Positions 56,401 to 64,000 of a stretch of 64,000 nucleotides of DNA are shown one piece after another; the first letter of the stretch is position 1; each line of letters begins with the position of its first letter. Made by a program: the position numbers and the translations under genes. Source of the stretch: Petrolisthes cinctipes (Eukaryota; Arthropoda; Malacostraca; Decapoda; Porcellanidae); contig JAWQEG010001220.1 of the NCBI GenBank assembly GCA_033782935.1, positions 186,001 through 250,000 of the forward strand, read 5' to 3'. Under the pieces are notes generated by a model that saw only the letters and a program-made list of their open reading frames with translations, was not told the DNA's origin and made no database searches.

Positions 56401-59400
56401 ATGACACCTGTTCATCACATGTGGTGACCATACTGCTTCATACCAATGTCTCTTTTGTACTGTACTGAATCTACCTGCCAAAATTCCAATCTGGATTACT
56501 GTAATATGAGCATACCAACATCTATCTATCAAGTTTTTTTTTTTCTTTTTATATTAGTATGGCACATGACTAGATTAGCCAGTGCAGGAGGAAGCCCGGT
56601 CTAGTGTTACGTAGGAATGTGACATGCCTCTGTCCTGACGTGGGGGCAGTGTGAGCAACAGGAGCAAAGTTAGCAGATAAATTTTTTAAGATATAGTGAT
56701 TATATAGGACACTACCTGAAGGACACAGAAGGTTGTTTGTTATATTCCTGCCCTTCACCTTTACTGAGGAATTAGTTGGTTCTCCAGGTTGTGTGCTTGC
56801 ACGAAAACACAATCATAATGCCAGGCAAATGAAGCCGTAGATGGTACCAACTTAGTGTACTGTGAGTCAATTTATATTGAGCACATGACTGAAATTTACA
56901 GAGACTGCAGTTCTTGTGTAGTAATAATCTGTTCAAACATATTTCCAGCTTCCTTAGGTTTGTGTAAGTGTGTAAGCACTGCTGTTACAGAATTAAAGTT
57001 AGCAAATCAAACATTTCTCATTAAAGGTGTGAGACAATAATATGATCCAGAGAACTACTAACAAGGTTGGGCTGCAAGCAAGTGCCTGAGGTAGAGAAGT
57101 GACTGAAACAATCACTGTTAGCAAGAACATTAGCATACTTATTGGATTAATACACTATTTATTCCTCTAACTATACCTACAAACAGACCATTCCAGGAAC
57201 AGGTAGTCAGTGTTCTGGCATAGTCTAGAGGTAATATTGTAGCAGTACCATAGCTTTCAATTCACCACCACCACCACCACTACCATCATCATCACTTCAC
57301 TTCTTTAGTACAAGTGAGATGATATGTATGGTTGCAAGAGTTACAGTTATTGGTACAACAAAATAAATCAGTGTAAATAATTCACTTCAATACTGCTGAG
57401 GTTGAAGTTTTAAGTAATATACAGTACACTGTACTCCAAAATGACACCAGAATACAGCAAAAACAAAGTATGCACTGCTATGTGAATAACTGACACTTGT
57501 ATACTGGTAGTATTGTGAGATAACTGAAATCTGGCATTGGAGATTTAATTCATCCATTTTGCAGGAATTTCAGTGTTTTTCAGAGCCCAGTGATATTCCA
57601 TGTATAAAAGACCATAAAAGCTTGTAAGATTGGAGTTGCCTGAAGTGTTTTGTACAAAACCTGTCTGCTTAACCCTTTCAAAATACCACTTGGTACATTT
57701 CACTTATATTTAGATAAAGTAACATTTAATTTTTTCTTCTTATATAATATATCATTTTAATAAAAATCTTTAACTAAAACACTCAGGGATTGGTCAGAGG
57801 CAATAATAAATTAGATGCCTTTTTAAAGATACAAATATGATGGCAAATAGTGAAATGGTTTTCACCATACAGTAATGTCATACAACAACATAGGAATCCT
57901 GCCACACTTCTAAGTACTGTAGCATACTGAAATCTTAATTAACGATACTCTCAAAAAGGCTAGGCTATTCATGCCATGAAACTCACTGAGTTTACATGAA
58001 GGCAGAACCTATACTGACAAGCTTTGTATTCAAGAACAAATGTTGATCCCTACTGTACTGGTAAGCATAATACCGAAAGAGCCATTTCAGCTGGTATCCA
58101 CAGAGCCTACAGCACACAACAATGTTACAGTTTAATGAGAAAGACTATATTGTACAGTACTACACAACATCTGAGGGATACAGGAAAGGTTTGCCATGTG
58201 TTTATACATTATTTAACTTGTAAGCAATTAATGTTATTTTCTATTACAATTAAACTGTAATTTACTTTATATCTGAATAATAAATTGCATTGTATATTTT
58301 TCCAGCAGATTTAAGGCTGATACTGTAATTACTTTTTCTTGTAGAGCACTATCTTTACTGCAATCCAGAATTACTTCACACACATGAAAAATGGATGTGA
58401 CATTTAGCTTCATTCATGCAACGGGAAATTACAAAATTCTGCTTCACTGTACATTTGAACTTTGTGCAAGATACATTGGTGTTATAGTACTCTTGAAAAT
58501 GATAATCAGACTATCATACAATTCTAATGGATAATAAAATCTGACTTCGCAACTCATAGTACTGTTCTATACAAAATAGGTTTCATGCTTTTTAAAACTG
58601 CTTTTCTGTCATTACACAATACAAACTTTGTCTGAAATTCTGATTACTTATTTACAAAAACTCTGTACACAATTTCAAATGAAGTTTCAGTGGGATAAAC
58701 AAATAATACAGCTATTCTTTTATAGTTGCAGATATACTAATGAATCATGATGATGAAATGCTGAACCCTTTCACATACTGATGACATGATTGGTTGTATT
58801 AGGCTTTGAGGATCAGACATACCCAAAGCAGGAATGGCTATCATAAAGAGAAATCCTTCAATATGAAAAAATATAATATACAGTATAGGAAGCTGTTATT
58901 TGTTGCATGAAGGGTGGTTGGTGTAGTGATTCAGCTACACTATGGAGCAAAAAATATATTTAACTTAAAATTTACATTATTAACATACTGTACTGTAATT
59001 TATTTTAAAGTTGTGCAAATATTAAAAAAACCGTGACTTTTATTGGCTTTTTTGCATTTTCATTTCTTTTAACTTTTCTGATTATACTACAGTATAATAT
59101 ATATTAACAAAGTTTCAGATGGAGACCAAATTCAATTTATTAAGAATTTAAACTTTACTATACTGTATGTCTTCTTCATCAATCAATGTAATGTCAGATT
59201 TTCCCATAATCCCTTATGAGCTTAGACAGTTTATGATAGGCTTCCAACAATCTCAGTTCATTGCCTAAACCTCTTCAGAGCCCAGTGGTGCAAAAACAAT
59301 GTTGTTTCTGGTATAGAATGTTACATTTTCTGCACTATTTGTGGACCAAATAAACAAATTATTATAATATAGTACTGGTAAGGAATTTTAGTCAGCTACA

Positions 59401-60024
59401 GTATTGCTTGGACTGTATCTTGAATTTTTTTCATTACTGTAACTTTAAATGTCAATTTTTGCATGTCAGCTAAACTCTACTTGCCTTTTATGCATTTTAT
59501 TTCGTGCATATTTTTTTCATGAAGACAGCATGATGATATACAACTCCTTAGCTTCAAAGTGAAACCAAACTGCACTCCCTGTAATTAATTAATAGTATAT
59601 AACTTTGCTATGGCCATTAAAGTTGAAAAATCTCCACATGAATATTTGCAGAGCCCTTCACCAAGACTTTCACGACACAGCCAACACTCACATACATTCC
59701 TGATTTAAATACAGTATACTGATTACTGTAATTTAATCACATAGGCCTACTTGTTCCTGAGGAATTCAATGAAAAACAACTGAATACTACATTATCAGTA
59801 TAGCAATGAACCTCAGTTTTGGTAGCAAATGTACAGTAATGATAGAAATGCATTCTACCCAAGCTGGCTATACCAGCCATGTAGCCCAGTGAAAATCTGG
59901 GAGGGCACTACCCCTCCCAATAATGGTTTGCAATGAACCTACACCAAAGGTATAGGAGGCATAATACAATAACTGCACCAATCTAATCCCCCAACTCACA
60001 TGTGAACTTTTTAACATGCATGTA
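53416..60024. other. AT-rich, element-poor non-coding DNA
   Basis: Apart from a short LINE-like stretch at about 53471-53525, I find no gene or element. The longest frames are under 90 codons and have no recognisable motif. Features: a (CAC)n run near 57262-57279, a GT-rich minus-strand AATAAA at 54498-54503, and very many TACTGTA/TACAGTA words. Composition suggests intron, intergenic DNA or long UTR of a host gene. Confidence 0.55.
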
Positions 60025-60237
60025 CAGCCACAATCAAATATCCACCAATACTTTCCTTCCATTGTGCAAATAAATCAGTATCATATCAAAATATAATCAT
60101 ACAACACCTTACGTCAACTCAACCCCCTCCATTATTATTATTATGAGGTGCTGCAAAATCATACATGTGTTGTCCTTTATTACCAAGATATTTACTACGA
60201 TGGAAGGAAAGTGTCGGTGGATATTTGATTGTGACTG
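60025..60237. repeat. Inverted repeat, about 50-bp arms
   Basis: 60025-60074 and 60191-60237 are imperfect inverted copies (GGTGGATATTTGATTGTG core) separated by about 116 bp. Possibly the remnant of a foldback MITE. Termini and target duplication are not clear. Confidence 0.65.
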
Positions 60238-61136
60238 TACAAACGTAGTCCCTGATCTCAGTGGTAAAGAGTATAGAATAAGGGGTCTTCCTAGATAGGA
60301 AAGAAAAGTAAGCAATGTTCGAGAGAAATAAACAAATACAAATTTTTTGGCAAGCTTTGCCGTATGAACCCCTATGAGTAAATTAGTACAAGACCTGAGT
60401 ATGTCATGATTAAATTATAATGTGTTTGTTTTGTTATATTTGGTTACAGTATTCACTTTCTGTTTGAACATGTACTACGCCTTGTATACAGTAAGTCTGT
60501 TCTTTATCACTGGATATAATAATGGGAGAGCTGTTTGGTTTTACGATACAGTACTAATGTTGTGACCAGAACTTCCATTATTTATATAATTGTTATCAAC
60601 ATAAAATATAAATGTACTATAAAAATCACTTGCATTTTATTTGTAGTAAAATATTATTGTTAATGAACAATAGTTATATAATTACCTTACCCACCCAGTA
60701 AATTAAGACTGTTTGAACCTCTTGTGTTCAGATTGTTGTGGGTTTGTACATTGCCACTGTTGACGCATCATCTACATAGACCCTCCAGTCTGTACACGTT
60801 GTCACTGAGGTGGTTTAGAGATTAGGGACTGCAAGCGTACATTTGGCATTGAAATATACAGTACATGTACTATATTTATATTGGCATTAATTCTCAAGTA
60901 ATTCTTTATATGAAAAATTTTAATCATACTTGTATTCATTTACTTTTAATATGATACAGGTACTTACTACAATATGTGTCTTTTTAAACAGCTTCAAGTA
61001 ATTTGACTAAAATTTGTTCTAAAAAAACAAAAATTATTAATAACCTACTTCAGTGGATTATACAACTGCTATCTTGATTATGAGCATATTAAAAAGGGGC
61101 ATGAATGATCAATGATCCATATTCTGGTACTAGGTA

Positions 61137-61349
61137 CAGTTGCCCACACATGAAACTGGTACGCCTCATTACTTGTGTTGTAGATACAACAGAAAGGAAT
61201 GTGAGCAAAAGTCATAGTTTGTTGACAGGTAGACAGTAATAATATTATTACTGTTTGTCTGTCAATAAACTATAACTTTTGCTCACATTCCTTCCGGTTG
61301 TAGTTACCTCACAAGTAGCAAGGCTACCAGCTTCATGTGTGGGCAACTA
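61137..61349. mobile_element. Palindromic MITE copy 2, TA target
   Basis: 213 bp, same family as 40715-40928, flanked by TA. The right terminal base is changed (CAACTA for CAACTG). The inner stem AGTTTGTTGACAGGTAGACAGTA is also shared. Confidence 0.88.
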
Positions 61350-62251
61350 TACAAATGTCTGTCATAATAAAGTGTACTAGTTTAGAAGAAAATATAATGA
61401 CGCCATTAAACTTTGCTATGAATACTGTACTGCTTAACTCCTAAAGACCGCAAAACTGTCAACCTGACAACAGTATCCCCAGAATTGCAAAAAGTTATAT
61501 TCAATTTGCTCCAAGGTAAAATTTGTTCTTACAGATTTTGAGAGGGTGAATTTGTACATCTGAAAATGCCAATCTCAGCCCCATAGCCTTATTTGTTACA
61601 GCACAACTGACCATCAAAGTCAAAATGTCTCCTTTTGTGTATCTAGGAAAATGAAGAGTGGAAAGATGGAGGTGGGTGTGGGGAAGTTGGTGGTTACAAC
61701 ATACAGTATTCACACAGCCAATAAGGTGTAGGCCTACAGATGGAATGGAGTCAATTTTCATGTAATAAGAGAGATGGGGCTAATGCAGAAAGGGAGTGAG
61801 TGACTGGTAAATGATAGTGGGGGTAGGGAAAGCCACCACTGATTGGGCTGTGTAGTTCCCATTGACTATGGACCGTATATGTACAGTTTGACACAAGAAT
61901 TCGTGGTGCAGTCAAAGTGCAAGATGCTCAGCACTTCGAGGTATGAAATTTCTTTGCGTCTAATATGAAATACCAGGGGCAGAAACTATTATGTGGAATG
62001 GCAACGATAAACAAGTTTCGGACAATAGTCACTGGTTACTGGAGAGGGACAAGAATCTTCCCCCTAGGCTGTACTACAAATTCCTGTGTCCAACTGTATA
62101 TCATCAAAGAGTTGCAGCTACCACCCCTCAGTCATCTTGACCTTGTTCACTAGCAGCCCATCAAACTCTGAACCATTATGTCACTGAACAACTAAACATA
62201 TGACTTTAGGGGTTAATGATGTGAAGCACTGAGGGATGGGTAAATTACAGT
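61350..62251. other. AT-rich non-coding DNA
   Basis: No gene recognised; TACTGTA words continue. Confidence 0.5.
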
Positions 62252-62807
62252 TGTTGTTGTTGATGTTCTCCTGGGGCAGAATGGCCTCCTGCCCCACAGA
62301 CCCCTGGTACACTCTGGTCGCAGTGAAAAAACAAATTAAAATAAAGGAGGGGCTGGCCCTATATGCCTGGGCTACCGAAGCACATCCCAGGGAGATAGGA
62401 CCAGAGCTTACTGGACCAGGGAGTCAGGGGGCCTCCGACCGCTAGGGAGATTGGGGGAAAGGTCTTTGATCCCACAGCCAGTGCTGTGGGCCCAAGTCCA
62501 AGTTACCACAAGAGCTACAAGTGGGGCCGCACCTTCCACGAGACCAGCCCTAAAGGGACCAATAGGGCGAGGGAGTTTAGACTGCTGCATGCAAAGGAAA
62601 ATGCACCCCCGTGTGCTGGCGGTCCACACAGCAGTGGGGGAAAAAAAAAAAGCCTCCTGTTGCAGTACACCTCAAGTGGATTTTTAATCCATGTGGGCAA
62701 ATCTTGTCAAATCCACTAGAAAGTAACCAGATCCTACAACAATCATTATTCTATCCCTGTGGGGGATGGCAAATATTCACAGAAAATAAAGTTAGCCCCC
62801 CTGGGCA
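62252..62807. mobile_element. Unidentified retroposon-like insertion with 14-bp target duplication
   Basis: A 556-bp block, clearly GC-richer than its surroundings, flanked by GGGTAAATTACAGT at 62238-62251 and 62808-62821. A (TTG)n stretch sits at its left end, so on the minus strand it would have a (CAA)n tail. An internal A run is at 62640-62651. No tRNA-like A/B boxes or coding frame are convincing. It could be a SINE, a truncated LINE or a retropseudogene. Confidence 0.65.
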
Positions 62808-62821
62808 GGGTAAATTACAGT

Positions 62822-64000
62822 ATTACTAGGTATCTCTTCTCTGTTATATACTACATATTGTACTGTACATATAAAAGATAGTACTCTGAAGCAGACTCGT
62901 AGCAATGGAAAGTAAACTAAATTACAGTACTTCCAAACTACAATGCATTCAATGTAACATAAACTGCAGGCATGATCTTTGATAGTCATTTACCTGTAAT
63001 AATGTATCAACATAACCAGAGTGTTTTACTGATCAGCTTCATATATTGAAGCAAGGCAAATGTCCAACTTTCCACAAATTATTACTACTGTACTTCGTAA
63101 GTTTGTTCTATGCTCCAACACTTGATACTTGATATATATTAATTAATTAATATATTTGCATGTCCAGAAATTATTTCATTTAATGGAATGTGGTCTAGTG
63201 GGTTCAAGATTGTGTGAGGTACTGTACTTGGGAAGTTTTTCCCTTGTCATGTAAGGAAGGGGTTGGCCTCCTGTCCCTTAAATTACACGACCAGTCCATA
63301 GTAACACAACCTCAAGCCCCTACAGTACCCTACAGTACACTCATGAGTGGGGTAATATGGGAAATGGATAATGCTAATTTTTTTAATTATTTACAATAAT
63401 AATTTCTAACCCAATCAGACAGGAATAAAGAAATCCAAACAGTTCATTTTGTTTGATGATAAAAAAAGATATTATAAACACAGTATTGACACAAAAAATT
63501 TAAAATGTGGGTTGATTAATATGTAAAGGACACTGTAAACCATCATACAAAAAGACAACAAGCTGAAACAGGACATCAGTAATGGCCGATCTGGGGATTA
63601 TGTCTATAACTCAAAAGTAAATGTTAAGGCAATAAGTAAGAAAAGTTTCCTAAGGGTTCCTGCAAATATTAAAATATCTGGGGCAGTGGCTATAAGAAAA
63701 GATATTAATTTAAAAGACCTCCATTTTCATAAATCTGAAATTACATGGAATTCTATTTCCTGCATCTTCATATTGTATATGAAAATTATTCTGTTGTATA
63801 TGAAAATATCACTGAATATGTATCAGGCACTTTAAGAAAATGCTTTGCTTTATACACAAATAATCCATTTTTTTACAGGTACAGTACAGAGAACATTGAT
63901 AACTAAAGTAACAATTTAAGAGAAAATCATCTTATGTAAATACATATTCTTTTGGCCATCTATATATGACTGCATGCAACTTCAAACCAAATATAATTAC
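62822..64000. other. AT-rich non-coding DNA to the window end
   Basis: No gene or element recognised. It contains a TTAATTAATTAATA palindromic stretch near 63140. Confidence 0.5.

Noticed and set aside
56570..56812. 80-codon frame on the minus strand
   Set aside because: No recognisable motif, no neighbouring exons, and length within chance expectation for a 10-kb AT-rich region.
62252..62807. tRNA-derived SINE head with A and B boxes
   Set aside because: A GGTCTTTGATCCC near 62460 is only weakly B-box-like and no A box stands at the right distance. I keep the block as an unidentified insert.

Overview
The window is eukaryotic genomic DNA dominated by transposable elements. No complete host gene, rRNA or tRNA was recognised. 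The organism is most likely an arthropod, probably a malacostracan (decapod-like) crustacean. The evidence is a short interstitial CCTAA (TTAGG) telomere-type array, a decayed DIRS tyrosine-recombinase retroelement, Penelope, CR1/L2-like and P-type elements, CsRn1-, Gmr1- and Tf1-like Ty3/Gypsy elements, and long AT/GA microsatellites. That assignment is an inference from element content, not from a host gene.

Layout. 1-3394: CR1/L2-like LINE on the + strand, cut by the window edge, with an internal deletion in ORF2. 3391-8571: CsRn1-type Gypsy copy A1 on the - strand, its 3' end removed at the LINE. 8572-9856: non-coding DNA with telomere-like and 22-bp repeats. 9857-13736: decayed DIRS element with inverted repeats. 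14533-15614: Penelope-like GIY-YIG fragment between inverted arms and two long AT arrays. 15770-18330: second LINE on the - strand. 18444-20261: leader-like debris and a LINE tail.

20262-38950: CsRn1 copy A2 on the + strand, whose 3' region is split by a Gmr1-like Gypsy element (26779-38514, - strand, integrase before reverse transcriptase). That element is itself split by an apparently intact Tf1/sushi-like Gypsy element (30122-34471, one 1224-residue gag-pol frame, LTRs that look identical, CACTG target duplication, 15-nt self-complementary priming site). 38951-47990: 3' two thirds of an errantivirus-like element with a fusion-type envelope gene. It is split by a P-type transposon (39400-41327, which carries a Tc1/mariner-type MITE) and by a tandem LTR-internal-LTR-internal-LTR array of a deleted CsRn1 derivative (42893-46094, GGACT duplication). 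48000-51785: divergent CsRn1 copy A3, truncated. 51786-53415: unidentified debris and a solo LTR.

53416-64000 differs sharply. It is AT-rich and poor in elements, with one MITE, one retroposon-like insert with a 14-bp target duplication and one hairpin repeat, and it is strongly enriched in the word TACTGTA/TACAGTA. It may be intergenic, intronic or a long 3' UTR.

The elements do not form a host pathway. The biology here is nested transposition and how each element solves priming, gag-pol expression and domain order. The strongest candidates for new biology are: a gag stop (UAA GGC GGU GGC) at the same in-frame gag/pol boundary in three CsRn1-type copies; a self-primed Gypsy element; integrase placed before RT in the Gmr1-like element; a CsRn1 lineage whose integrase lacks the second catalytic Asp in both copies; and the tandem, trans-mobilisable-looking deletion derivative.
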